From Pelecanus crispus (lineage: Eukaryota; Chordata; Aves; Pelecaniformes; Pelecanidae): DNA of 64,000 bases. This document shows positions 14,001-27,400 of the stretch, piece by piece; positions within the stretch are counted from its first letter, which is position 1, and every line of letters begins with the position of its first letter. The stretch covers positions 13,962,734 to 14,026,733 of the forward strand of contig NC_134651.1 of assembly GCF_030463565.1 (NCBI RefSeq), given 5' to 3'. Both the position numbers and the translations under genes were made by a program. The notes beneath the pieces were generated by a model, which was not told the DNA's origin, searched no databases, and saw only the letters and a list, made by a program, of their open reading frames with translations.

Positions 14001-16340
14001 CCATGCTCAGGACAAAGGCTCAAGCTGTTTCAGTCTGGTTATGTAAATCCGCTACATTCAAGCAACTTCAGGAAGTTACTGGCATTTCTGGGGTTTGCTC
14101 TTGAGCAGAGGTGCTACATTAACTTCTTTCCCTCAGTAATGCCATTATTTCTTCTTCTGCCTTATATTAAAAAAATTCTGAGCTTGTATGAATATTTCAC
14201 AAACATTTCTTATCACCAGCTCTATTGGTTATTTCTGGGATCTCCATTGTCAAGAGTTTTCAGTGCTTCAATACACTATATCTATGTGCTCAGAGCAGTA
14301 CAGAAAACAAAGGCAGATTTATTATAAGAAGCTCATGTGTAAATCAGAAGCTGAATCTGATAAAGGCATTAGCATGGACAATTTCTTAAAATTATAGAGT
14401 TGGAGAAGCCAAGAAATCCAACAGGCTGATGCTATTTGAAAAACATCTTGAGCTCCGTTACTACTTTGAAATATCTAAGCAATATAAATGAGCATGTAAT
14501 TCCAACTGACAGTGAAGTTCCCTGCACAGTATACACAGCTCTGGCACCATGTGAATAATAAATATGGTGTGGAAGAAGATGCCAAGAAGCAGTCAAAGTT
14601 CCCATTGTCTGTACAGACAAATGCCATCATTTCATTGCAAGATGGCTTTAGCAGCAGGAATGTCAGTCACATGCAAGACTTGAAATCCAGTAGGAAACTC
14701 TCCCCCAACTTTCAACCCATATTACTCCTTTTCTATGCAACCTACAGCAGAGATGGCCAAAGGGCTGTAGAAAACATGGCCAAGTGGAATTGCACGATTG
14801 TGCATGAAAGTCAGGGAAAAAGGGTTGGAAAGCTCCCTCCCAAGCAGGGTCAGGGTCATCTCTCGAGACATCAGCCCTCCAAGAAATACTGACCCTTGTC
14901 ACCACTGGACAGGAATTAGGATCATGAACCATATGAAATCACATTTATCCCCAAACTTCATCCTCGGCTTTCCAGCCAGCTTGCTGGCAAGCCACAAACC
15001 ATATCCAAATGAAAGTTTGGCTGTGAATTTTGTCACTTTAAAGTATAGCAAAGAAACAAGCTAGCCTCTGGCTTCTTCCTCTGTGCTGGTCTCTCACACA
15101 GATCTGCATCTCCCAGTGGGCTATTTTTGCCAGCAGCCGAGAAGTCCTACTGACCATTTGGTGGGATTGCTTTTCTTCCCTGTTCTTCTGCCCAGGAAGC
15201 TTCAGAGTGGAACTTGCAAAAGTCCTTGGAGAGGGAGTGAGCATGAAAACATGGGAAAAAAATTAATCTCAATTGAAATCCTCTACTAATTGACAGGTTA
15301 GAATAAGAATGACCATAGACCCAAAACTATGCCAGGCAACCAGTCTGCTCCAGGCACTGCAAGCTCACTCAGCCAGCCACATGCCTGGCAGTTTTGCTCT
15401 GCCAGCTTTACAAGGCCTAATGAGCACTATTCCTTTTGTTTGTAATTACAAAAGCAAACATCCCTTGGAGAGTGAGGGAATAAAGGCAGCAGCTCCTTGA
15501 CTGAGCTTAAGAAATTGTTTTCAATAAAGTTTGCCTCTCATCACATGTACTTGAAAATATGAAAGGGATGAACACAAGAGCCCAGGCAAATGGAAAAAGG
15601 TTTCCAGGCCAGGTAGAAGCAAGGGCAATAGAGCCTTGCTACCCTGGGGAGATATCAGTGCAGGTTAGAAGAGACCATCCCCAGCTGGAACCATTCTCTA
15701 CCTGGCCTGCAAAAATTGGTACACCTGACTGGTTGTGCTCATTGTCACAGCTGGGAGAAGTACCCTTCCCCAAAGGGGCTTTAGAGTGAGCTGGATCCTC
15801 CCATGGCCCATCTCTTCATGATCCTGTTAACCCAGAAACATCAAGGAATTGCATGAGACATAGATCAGCAGGTTTCTCCCTCTGGAGGCAGAGCACCTCA
15901 TGCAGATAGCCACAGCTTGTGCATACCCTACTCCAGATAAAGCTACAGAGAGCAAAACCCTGCTGAAACACAGAGCACCTCTCCTGGGAGCACCTTGGCT
16001 CCACACCCCATCCCTTCCCCATTCCTACAGCTCCCACTCCCCTGCAAGGGAGCCATCAGCCTTCCCCCTGCCCCTTCCTGCTCCACCCAGGGTGCAGCCA
16101 GCCTTGCAGAGGAGCAGACCTTCTGGTTCCTGGGCTGCAATCCTAGCAAATTATGGGGGAGTTCCTGCCAGAGGCCACAACTGCCTGAGTCACTGCAGAT
16201 CTGTCCCCACCTATGTCTGCTGTAGATCCACACAGCTAAACAAAGCTCCATCCTGGCAGGCAGGCTCCCAAAAGCCCAAGCCCCCCTCTTCTCTTCCATG
16301 CACACTGTCCAAGTTCTGCTCAAAGACAAGAAATGAAGTA
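5100..16340. other. Intergenic DNA between LTR copy 1 and the CLDN1 3' end
   Basis: About 11 kb without a recognisable gene. Open frames are all short and show no family signature or splice-consistent partners. It holds a 36-bp-offset direct repeat near 10000-10056, a T-rich tract at 12027-12050, and otherwise unremarkable single-copy sequence. Being downstream of CLDN1, it may include distal regulatory DNA, but nothing specific can be named. Confidence 0.55.
10000..10056. repeat. Short direct repeat, 21-bp unit offset by 36 bp
   Basis: The string TTATTAATGACAAATCTGCTA occurs twice (10000-10020 and 10036-10056). The 15 bases between them partly repeat the unit (ATGACAAACAATTAA), which suggests slippage or a local duplication in AT-rich DNA. 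Confidence 0.9.
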
Positions 16341-16370
16341 ATGCAGTCTCATTTTCCTTAAAAAAGTCCA

Positions 16371-16376
16371 TTTATT
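16371..16376 (-). terminator. CLDN1: Probable CLDN1 poly(A) signal
   Basis: AATAAA on the minus strand about 1.9 kb past the CLDN1 stop codon, followed about 6 nt later by a U-rich run (CTTTTTTAAGG). A long 3' UTR is normal for CLDN1 in other vertebrates. Other signals further downstream cannot be excluded without transcript data. Confidence 0.5.
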
Positions 16377-18273
16377 GAAATTGTTTAAACACTTTATACA
16401 AGTTCCCAATACAAGCGTCTGCTCCCTGGCTCAGGGTTAATGCAAATACAAAAGCACATACTTCAGCAGCTCTTTAATGTGACCTGAGCTGCAACCTCCT
16501 AAGACAAGGTCTCATAAGGCAGCTGCTGTGCACGGGCAATTCCCCATGGAGAAGTGGAAGCCACGTGACCCAGCTCCAAGTACAGGCCAACATCAACTCA
16601 AGCCTGAAGCAAATGCTCTGGTTGGTTTCTTTTAGTAACTTTTTGATTTATGTTGCAGAGAGTCAGGTCAAACAGGGGTACAAGGCTTATACAAACCACC
16701 AACATCATGGTTGTACATCGCTCAGCCCCAGAGGCTCTCCCTGCCTACGGAAGGAAATAAAGAAATCCAATGCCTCTGAACACATACACAATTATAAAAC
16801 CTGGTCAGAAGCAACCAGTTTCCTTCTGTAGAAAGAGCAAGATTGAGCTTTGGAGAACTGGTACCATCTTTCTAGGAATTACAAGCCTTAACTCCAGACA
16901 GCCTCAGCCAGCATTAGTCAAACACCAAGTGACTGACTGGGTGTTTCAGAGGAAGGGTTGGGAACCTTTGATGAGCTGCATTTTTTTTTTTAGCTATGAC
17001 TTAATATGCAAGGATGGATTTTTATCTTTAAAATGCTAGTTTCTTCCTCTTTGGTGAGCTTGGATTAAAAGAAAATGCCATAACCTTTGGGTCAGTTTCC
17101 TTGAAATTTGCCTTCATATCATCACTGAAAGTGTTTACAAGAAAAAAGACAGGATCAAATGGCAGCATGTGAGGTATCCTTGGGGAAACATCATGGAGCA
17201 ACAGTGCATTCAGTTTGGTTTAACACATTTAGCTGCATAGGGCAAACTGAGATTGGTAACTAAGCCCAAATGAGAAAGACCTAAGGAAATAGAAGAGTTT
17301 GTTAAAAAGTGGCCTGTAACACACAAGGGGATAAAGCTTCAAGCTCAGTTAGGTACTAGGGTGGGAACATGAGAAACAATCACTGGCAGCGCTCAGTGTC
17401 TTAAGGAACAGCAGCAACAGCCCCAGAGACACCCAGTGAAAACAGAAGGCAATCGTCTGTCTTTAGCTCCTCCCTGGCACCAGGGAAACCTGCAGCTGTT
17501 TTAGGTGTTTCCTAACCTCTGCAGTTATGATTTTGCAGCCTGTGGCTCAGACACAATCAACTTACAAGATCTTGTCAAAAAGAGTGATGACATACAGTTA
17601 AGCCAAGCCATCTTACACTGCATCTTCTGTTGGCCAGCAGCATGTGCACGGACAGTTACAGATTTCAATTTAAGTAACAGCAATTTAATTGTGTCTGACC
17701 CTTTGCCATGCCAATCTGCACAGAAAGGAGGGTGCTGAAGATGATGCCAAGATGGCAGCACAAGAGCATTTTAGATCTCTTCAAACATTCCTACATGTGA
17801 AGTCTTTCCCTAAAATTATGTTTCCCCTTAAGCTATTGGTTTCATCACTTTGTATATTATATATGTTCCTTTAATTTCTACACACACCACACTGGGCTCT
17901 AACTTAATGGGATATGGGACTGAATTGTTACCATCTATTTTTTTTAAAAAAAACTAAAAAAAGCACCAACAGCCATCTAAAAAAACCAGTATCATTTTTC
18001 CCTTTTACTCCCAAATACTAAACTTAACCCAAGCTTGGAGGTTTCATCTTTCCAGTGGCAATACCTATGAACCTAGGCTAGCCTTCCTTCATGGGCTGGG
18101 AGAGGAAGGAGAAGTTATGTCCAGTAGCAAAGAAGATTACAAAAATATACACATTTTTAGGAGAAGAGGAATGTAGAACCTAGAGTCTGAACTCTGCTCA
18201 GGACAGTGGCATTGTAGCATCCTCTCCAAAATGCTTTCACTATCAGTGCTTGTGGTTCCTCTTCTTTGTTTCA
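16377..18273 (-). other. CLDN1: CLDN1 3' UTR (inferred)
   Basis: Non-coding stretch between the CLDN1 stop codon and the AATAAA at 16.37 kb. It is AT-rich in places, with a poly-T/poly-A junction near 17938-17961. Extent is inferred from the position of the poly(A) signal only. Confidence 0.45.
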
Positions 18274-18436
18274 TTATACATAATCCTTCCCTGTGGAGGG
18301 GGCATTTTTTGGATAGCCTCGGGTGGGTGGATATGAAGTTTCTCTCCGTGGACAGGAGCAACAGAGGAAGGCTCCCCCCAGCATGGCCAGAGAAGCAGCT
18401 GCCCAGCCAATGAAGAGAGCTGATCCAAACTCAAAT
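18274..18436 (-). CDS. CLDN1: CLDN1 coding exon 4
   Basis: 163 nt encoding residues 158-211 and a TAA stop. It covers TM4 (about 163-183), the CCSCPR palmitoylation-type cluster, the proline/tyrosine-rich tail and the terminal YV PDZ-binding motif. Confidence 0.97.
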
Positions 18437-21400
18437 CTGGGGGAGAAACAAGGAAGAAAGTGAATACTACAAGTAGTGCCTCTGGATTACAGTGTTAGCA
18501 TGTCCACACAAAGCAGAAGGGAGCTGAAACTGGGATGGAAGTGGCTTCCTGCAAGACAGCAGTTTAGAGCAGCCTGAGACTCCACTGGCCCTCAAAGCCC
18601 AGAGTTTTACACACTCGGTTAGTCCAGTCCATCAGCTTACCCTGCACAGCTGCAGCAGTGCCAAGCTCTGTTCAAACCATGCTTTCAGCATTTAGTGGGG
18701 GAAAAAACACAGAAGTCAGTCTTGGCTTTGTTTTAAGAGCCACATGGATGATGAGATGTGGTCCTAATGCTCCTTCTGCACAGCATGAAGCCAACCCAGC
18801 TAGCTCAGGAAATTCCCTTCTTTGTTTTGAGCCACTGCTACTCAAAACTAAGCCCTGTGAGCGTCTGTCATGCTATACTAGTTATATCAAATGCGTCAGT
18901 ACCTGGTGTTGACAGGGGTGAAAGGGTCATAAAAGGCCCGAGCCACTCTGTTGCCATACCATGACGTGGCCACCAGCGCTGCCAAACCTGCACATGAAGG
19001 AAACACAATGTCATGCCTTAAGAAAGCCAAAACAAACAAAATCACTGCAAAAATTGTGTGTAGCGGAACCAGCATCCGGAGTGATGCTGAGCTGCTGCTA
19101 CCCTGGGAAGATTTGAGCTGTTACTTAATGCTGGTTGGGACAGAAATTAAGAAAAGATTTGAGGTCACCCAGTTACATTGCACTAAAAGCAGGACTGCTG
19201 ACAGCCTTTCACTGAAGCAGGGCATAAAGGTCAAACTCAGCTCTGCTAATAGAGATGGAAGGCATGCAGTCCATATAGAAAGCATAATGCTAGTGCCAAG
19301 AGACCTATTTGATGCCTCAGATAGCCAGCAGCTACTGTGCCAAAGGAATTCCCAGCCCAAAATGCTCTTGGAGCAATGACAGCAAGCCCTCCCCATCCTC
19401 TCACATCCTATGCAGGATAAATACCATTTAGGAAATGGCACATTTAATAAACACATCTGTATGTTACCAACCGGCAATGATGAAGATCACCCCACCAAAG
19501 ACAGCCATCCGCATCTTCTTCACCTGGTCATCTTCCATGCACTTCATGCATTTCATGCCAGTCACAGCAACAAATACAGCGATGAGGCCCAGGAGTATTG
19601 CAGCCACCATCAAAGCCCGAGTAGCCTGCAGACTGCCTAGAAGACATCAGGATTTGAGTTACCACAAAGAAAACTCAAGATACAAATAGAAATTCAAATT
19701 ACTGGGCTCAGTAACCATGTGTCAAAATGTTCTACTCCATGTTACACAGGATACAACCAAACAAGACATTCCTTTTTAGCTTTAAGCTCCAAGTGACTGT
19801 CATGCATCGGGATCAGAGGACTCTCAGCCTCTTCTAAAATGCATGGCAAACAAGGGCATGCAGCTCTTTGCAGGAAATGACCTGGGAATAGCCCTCAGAC
19901 ATCTTTTGTTCCTTGACATTTGAATCCCAATTGGAAGGGCACATCTGTTTATCAAAAGAAGTATTCAGATTTAGGCTCTATCTTGACAAAGCATTTAGGC
20001 ACATGTTTTAATATGAATAGCACCATACATATGAATAGTAGCACAGCAGACAGCAAGGCCCCTTTATTGCTCAACACTTCCAAAACCTGTCTCATACAAA
20101 TACCTCAGTGCTGGTTTAGATATTTGTGTTAAATCCTCAGTTTGAGTCCCAGAGGGTACAAAAATACAAGTGCAACAGAAACAGGATTTTCCCAGCCATG
20201 TGAAAAATAGGGGGCTTTTTTCTGCCTAAAATATTTAGCTTATTAGACTCAAAGTTATTCAAATGTTCTAAGAGTCTCCTGTGCTTTTGAAGAATTGGAG
20301 CAGAGAGAGATGCCTCCTATAGAATAATTTAGGTTGGAAAAGACTTTTAAGATCATCCAGTCCAACCATTAACCTAACACTACCAAGTCCACCACTAAAC
20401 CAATTAAGGGTAGAGTAATAATTAATCTCATGTTTCCTGGCTTGGTGGCTGGATTAGTTTTTAATGAAAGTAAAACTAGGAATCATTACGGTTGGAAAGG
20501 ACCTTTATGATCATCAGTCCAACCATCAACCCAACACCACCACACACCTACTAAACCATGTCCCAAAGTGCCACATCTACACGTTTTTTGAACACCCCCA
20601 GGGATGGTGATTCCACCACCTCTCTGGGCAGCCTGTTCCAATGCTTGACCACTCTTTCCGTGGCAAGGGTTGTATTTGCCTGGGTTCTCAGCAGACAGAC
20701 TCGATGTACTTTATCCAAGATTTGGCTTTATATTAACTCATCTGAAGGCATAGACACACAAACCATATGTACATGAGCTACAGAATTCAGATTTTCTTGG
20801 TATCGATGGAGAAAGAAAACACCAATATAAATTAAGTCCTTACTAAAAAACCTCGGGTGACAAAACACCTGAATAGCAGTGAAATAAGAGCCTAAGCTTT
20901 ATTGCCTGGCAAATCAGGTTTGTTTGAACAGCATGGATTTTAATATACAGTCCTGTTAAGATCTGGGAACAAACAGGGCTGGTTAATCAAAGGAACAAGC
21001 TCCCAGGAGCATGCTGTAACCAAGGCAAAAGTGTCCCCTGACACAGAAGGTTACCTAGCAGTGACACAGGTAGAGTTTTAGCAAAGTATCACCAGAATCT
21101 GTTCCCAAGTCTGGAGTTCACCCCTCAAAGCACACTGACTGCATTCTGCTAGAGCTCTGCAAAGCACTTCAAGCTTGGACAACTGCAGCTGCAAGATTTA
21201 AGCCTACAGAGCACCTGCAAACTCAGTCAGTGCTCAGCACTGGTATGATGAACCCATCAGAGCCTGTGCTACAACAGGCTCTTTGGTTCAACCTGAAACA
21301 CAGACAGGAGTTCAAATCTGATACTGGCCAGGAGGGTAGCACAGCTGCACATCTATCCTCTGCAGCTTCTTTACTACGCTTTGTCCCATGGCACTGCTTG

Positions 21401-24400
21401 CGCAGGAAAATTCTTGTGACCCACACCAACAACAGGCTATCAGGCTCCAGTTCTGCTTTAAACCAGAGCTGGACCAGCCACTATATATACAAACCTTATT
21501 GTTCTGTAAATAGATTATGAAACCAGTTAAAAACATTACAATAAAAAGGCAATATTCAGAGCAATAGGAAGTAACACTTTCATTAGAGAGTCTTGGCTTC
21601 CTTGAGAAAAACCCCACCATCAGCTTGACTAAATGCCATCTCTCACTTCCTTCAAAGGAGAAGGGTGACACACCTCCCCACCGCCCAGGTGTTAATCAAA
21701 ATACATCTGCTGCATTGAATACAGAAACCCATTTACAGAGCCACTTATCACATTAGCATAAATCACAACAGCAGTATCCAAACACATTTAAGAGATGCAT
21801 CTCCAAAGTCAGATTACACTCTAAAAATAATTTCTAGCTTACATAAATTATGCTAGCTTTCAGACAGACTTCAGCTGACAGGTTACCACCCAGACAATCA
21901 ATTCAGCTGACATACATTTAAGGCTAAATTGTACATTACAGCAGCAGCTCTGGAGAGGCCAATGGCTGGACAAAGTTCATCCTTTGCATGAGAAAGGACA
22001 TTTTCTGCAGAGGTACCAAATCTGTTTCATCAAGTCTACAGTAAGTTGGGCTTAGTCTTGCTGCAGAAGAAATTACTCTATAGGACAGGATTTTGGAAGA
22101 GTTCTTTCATGAGGCTGAAAATATGAAAGGTTATCTTAAACAACTAGAAAACTAGTTATAAGGGTGGCAAGAGACCTCCTTTCACCTTCAAGCACAGTAC
22201 TAAGGGAAAAACAGAGGAAGATGCTTGCAAAAGTTTCTGTGACCTCAAAAGACCCAGTTATGAAACCTGCTGAAATCTCAAGATGTACTGGTATTAACTG
22301 GATGCTCACAACGGCGTTGCAGAAGCAGCCGAACAAAAAGCAGCATTGTGAGCATTTTGCAGGGCTGCCCGCTTTCAGTGGCAGACCCTGGAGGAACATC
22401 TGGTGTCCTCACCCCCTGCCCCTTATCCATGGCTCCATGGCATAAGAGGACAGAGGCATTTAGGAAACTTGTAGTAGGACAGAACAACAGGTTGGAGCAT
22501 TTGATGAACAGACTGTCCCTTTATCCCAACAAGCTTTAATGTGACATGACTGTATTGGCCAACCATCCTCCCCTCTGTCTGGCCTGGCTGCCCTGTGCTC
22601 ATAGCACCTGCTGGGAGACAGCACTTTTGCCTTCCTAACACTTTTGCAATGTGTGCAGTACACTGACTGCAGTTAATCATCATACAACCTGTTAGTTATT
22701 ACATACACATTAACAACCATGTTGTCAATAGAAGCTGCACATCCAGAGGCTAAGAAAGCTAGTTTAATTTAGTTCTTTTGTTCACATGGGCATTTCCAGG
22801 TGCTTTAAAAATCCCAAATGATATAAGTATAATATTGTCTTAACCTGCTAAACAGGACTGGCTACCAACAACAAGCAGAAATACTCTACAGCAATTTAAC
22901 TTTTTACAACTTCTCTCATATTAGAGGGAAACAGGATTTCCCCCACACTCCTTGCTTCTGCAACTGTCTCACTAACAGGAACAGGCAGTGCAATGCTTGT
23001 AGCCTCCCACACCATACACCATGGCTGTTGGAGCCCAGGCAGTCTCACAGCCCTTGGGAGAAGAAAAAAAAAAAGTCCTGCACAAGGCAAGATAAACTGG
23101 CCTGGCACCTTGTCCTGGTTTTGGCTGGGATGGAGTTCATTTTCTTCCTAGTAGCTGGTATAGTGCTGCGTTTTGTATTTAGTATGAGAATAATGCTGAT
23201 AACACACTGATGGTTTAGTTGTTGCTAAGCAGTGCTTACACTAGTCAAGGACTTTTCAGCTCTTCATGCCCTGCCAGTGAGAAGCTGGGAGGGGGCACAG
23301 CCAGGACAGCTGACCCCAACTGGCCAAAGGGCTATTCCATACCATATGACATCATGCTCAGTATAGAAACTGGGGGGAGTTGGCTGGGGAGTAGCAACTG
23401 CTGCTCAGGAACTGGCTGGGCACCATTTGGCAGGTGGTGAGCAATTGCATTGTGCATCACTTGTTTTGTATATTCTTTTATCATTATTACTATTTTCATT
23501 TTTTATCCTATTAAACTGTCTTTATCTCAACCCACAAATTTTACTCACTTCCCGCCCTGATTCTCACCCCTATCCCACTGCAGGGGAGGGGGGAAAGTGA
23601 GTGAATAGCTGTGTAGTGTTTAGCTGCCTGCCCGGTTAAACCACAACACACCCAACAGCAGCTGTCAGATGACAACAGTATTTTGTCAATATAAACCACT
23701 ATGGACTTGGAAGCCAAGCCTTTTTATTGCTTGTCAGTAATGAGATACCTGGCCTGAAAAGCCTATAGCAAGAAAGTAGTGAGTACTGAAGGACAGAGGC
23801 TTAAAACTACTGAGGATGGTTAATAACAAATGTGAATTCTGCAAGCCATAAAATACTAAGTCCACAAAAATTACATAGCAGCTCACACCTCTTCCACATC
23901 ATGAAACCCACTTTTTTAAAACATGCTAACAGACAGATCTGACCTATTGTTAGGGGGTTTGGACACAAACTACATGATGCAGTTCATCTGAAGCCTACAT
24001 AAGACTTTTTCCCTCCCCCAACTATCATTACCTGACACAAAAGTAATTGGTGGCAACTGCTTAGTTATAAAAAAGCACTTCAGTAGTATATGTTTGCGGT
24101 TATTTTTCTGTCATCACATTTCCTTATTTAGTCTGTTTATATCATCTACATTATAGAAAAACTATTGGGCAAGTGCCATGGGATTTTTGTAATGCAAAAT
24201 TGCTGTAATAGGTCTGTGTGCAGATTATTTTCTGATAGGGATGCTCATTGAATGCCTTGTTTGTATTTAAACTATGGACTTTTTCTTCCCTTCCCATGGG
24301 CCTCCATGCAACCAAGTGATGACAGAATACACGTCAAACAGATGCTGTGCAGCTCCCTCTGCAAGGGAAGTTCCCCAGGAGTTATGAGCATCCCTGTAGC

Positions 24401-27400
24401 ATAGGAAGCATGTTACACCATCCACCTCCAAAAGAAGTCAGCAGTCTTCAAAGCCTTCCCATTGGGGTTTCATGAAAACTGAATGCCCTTGAAGGAGCAG
24501 GATCTGAGATCCTGCTGTTCTACCCTGCCAGCATATGAAAGTTACTTTTGTGCAGCAGGCAAGGGAATGAAGATCTGAACAAGCAATAACAGCTACAGAG
24601 GTAGCCAGCAAGCATCTCTGGACCCAAAAGCCTGCTAAGGGCTTGGAGGCGTTCAACCCCCTTACCAGCCCCTGCAAAGACCCTGCACACCCATCACCAT
24701 CCGATAGTCCAGTCTGGAGTCCTTCAAAGCACCTCCCCACAAGTCTAGAAGGCTGTACAGAGGAAACTGGGCTGCATGCAGACTCAGACAGGGTCATGTT
24801 TCTTGCCAAAATGGGAAGGCTAGCAACTCCTCACTGCATGTCCAGTGGAAAAGAGGTAAGTTCAGTAGGCAACGGTGGCCTTGTACTCTGCCTACCCCAA
24901 AGCAAATAAGGTTCAATGCCATCCTGCAGTCACTCAAAGAGCAGAGGAAGCTTGCTGATAAGACAGGCAACACATAGTACCACCATTGCCAGATTCCTGG
25001 TCAGAGGAGACCTGGGCAGCCTGTTTTCCCACAAAGCCTGGAAATTCCCTTACCAAGAGATTTAGTAACACATAGTAACACTAGCTACTAAAGCTGCTTA
25101 GAAGCTGCTTGTAGAGCAATAAAGCCAGTGTATTGCAACAGACTCCCACCCCCTCTTGCAGACACAACAGGGCACCGCACAGGAACAGCCTCAGTAGCAT
25201 TCCAAGTAACCCTCTACCTTGTCAAAGCACAGCACAAGTAAGACTGCTTTATCACTCAATCATGATTTTTCATGAGGAAGGAACAGAGATTGAGAAACAT
25301 GGGAGCAAATTAACCCTTAACCCACATGAAAGCACAGATACCAGCAGGTTCTACCTGCTTACTCCAGATGTAAAGATAGAGAGCGCTGACCAACTATTTG
25401 GAAACATTTGTCCCTCCTGCTATAGCTTCATCCCCCCTGCTATAGCTTCGTCCCTCTCTGGGCCACCCTCCCAACTCCCCCACCATCACAACAGAGCAGC
25501 AGTAACCTGAGCATGAACCCTTCCTTCACCCCACCCATCCTCTTCCCCAGCTCCTGGAACAGGCTCAGCCAGGGTGGTAAAGATGTAGGAGGGAAGATTT
25601 CACATTTCAGTGATGCTGTTTGACCCACAGGGCATCCACACCCTTGTTTATTTTCTGGGCTAGGGCACAAAGGCTCATTGTGGATGTACTAGGTTTGGTG
25701 ATGAAGTGGTAGATGAGTTTCAGCTTGTCTCAAGCACAGAACCTCTCCCAGCAAAACCAAACATGGTGATGAGTATCTTCAGCTACAACAGCCTAGACAG
25801 GACCCAAAACAACCTCTGCTCTGAACAGGAGAGTGTGGTTAGGTGGGGCTGAAAGCTTCCAGAGACAGGTACCAGGAGCCTTTCTCCCTCCAGTCTGAGA
25901 CCTCAGGAGCACAAAGCTGAGCTAAGCTCCATGGACGATGCTGGAGGGCTACAAGAACAATGCTGAGGCTGTGCAACAAAGCCTTGTTGCAAGGGTGGCT
26001 TTTGTTGCCTCTATGTCTGCATGTGGCCACGCACTGCTTTTCACGTAAGCCAGCAAAACGCAGCCTTTCTATTGCCTGAATAGGAGCACTGACATAAGCC
26101 CTCAGCTGAACGCAGCTGCGGGAGAAGCGCCAGCACGGGTGCACACCAGCAGTGTGGCCACACAGGAAGCTGGATGCCCCTCAGTTGGCCAACAGTGCTC
26201 AGCAGCTTGTGCCAACCCCATCTCTGACATGCAGCATCAGTCCAAGCAGCCAAACACTGACGATCTAGAGGAATGGCAATAGCTACCAGGTACCCAAAAG
26301 CTTGCTGGCAAAGCTTTCCAGCAGTCTCACAACCATGAATTACTGCAGGTGTGAACAGACTCAGTCCTTTCTACAGGGACAAAGTAATTGCAGATCTGAG
26401 CCTCTCCCATCTGTGCATGAGGCAATGACGTGTGGCTCAGAGCATTCAGGGCACATGAAGATCTGGCAGGAAAGCACAGGCAGGCAGGAGTTTTTCTGCC
26501 CACATAGCTGTACCACCTTCACCATGACAAGCGAACACAGTAAGGGAGCTCTTACTGCACAGCTGCATCTGTCCCAGGGTGCACCTGTCCCAGGGTGCAG
26601 CTGTTGAATTGGGTATAAACAGGGGTTTTTTCACACCTCCACCCAAAACAGCACTGCTGGTGCCTCCCCAAGACTATGTGGCTCTAAGACCTTGAAGGGA
26701 GACCAGGCAGGGAAAACCAGATTAGGCATATGTCCCTAGGCATGATCTACTTTCAAGCAGGAAGGTGCAACCTAGGCAAGTTGGGGTACCAAAATAACAA
26801 GCAGTCCTTTAGCCAGCCCTCACTGGCTTTTCCAACGAGGAAAACATCCCCTGCGATTTCCATATTTCTTGGGCTTCCTGGGAATTTTCAGGCAAGCATA
26901 CCCTGCAGGGCCAGGGGCTATGCAGGAGCACAAAAGGCCACCAATAGCTCAGCCTCGGTCCCTGGCACCTCACACCTCCCTCCCCTGTAGCCCGGGAAGA
27001 GAAGAGCCCTTTTTGTTCACAGGACAAAGGTGAGGGGAGCAGCTGGTTTTTTCAGCACTCAGCCATGAACGGGGCAGGTCTGGAGGTCCTGGGGCAGGTT
27101 TTTAGCCTGTTCAAGCCAGGCTCCGCATCTGATTCTGCAGGCAGGTCTCATTTACAGCACAATGGGCTGCAGCCACACAGCCCCCAAGGCAAGTTTACCT
27201 TTCGCAACCCATCCAGGGGGTGGCTGGAGATTCCTCAGCCCTGCTGGCATCTTCGCCCCCCACCCCCAGTGCGAGATAAGAGGCTTGAAGCTGAGCTCGT
27301 ACATAATTACTATTCAAACCGCCCCGGACTGTGTGCTTAGCCCAGCCCTGATTATCCACAGCCTTGCACCCTCTTAGTGCTAAGTGGGTGCACATCACTC

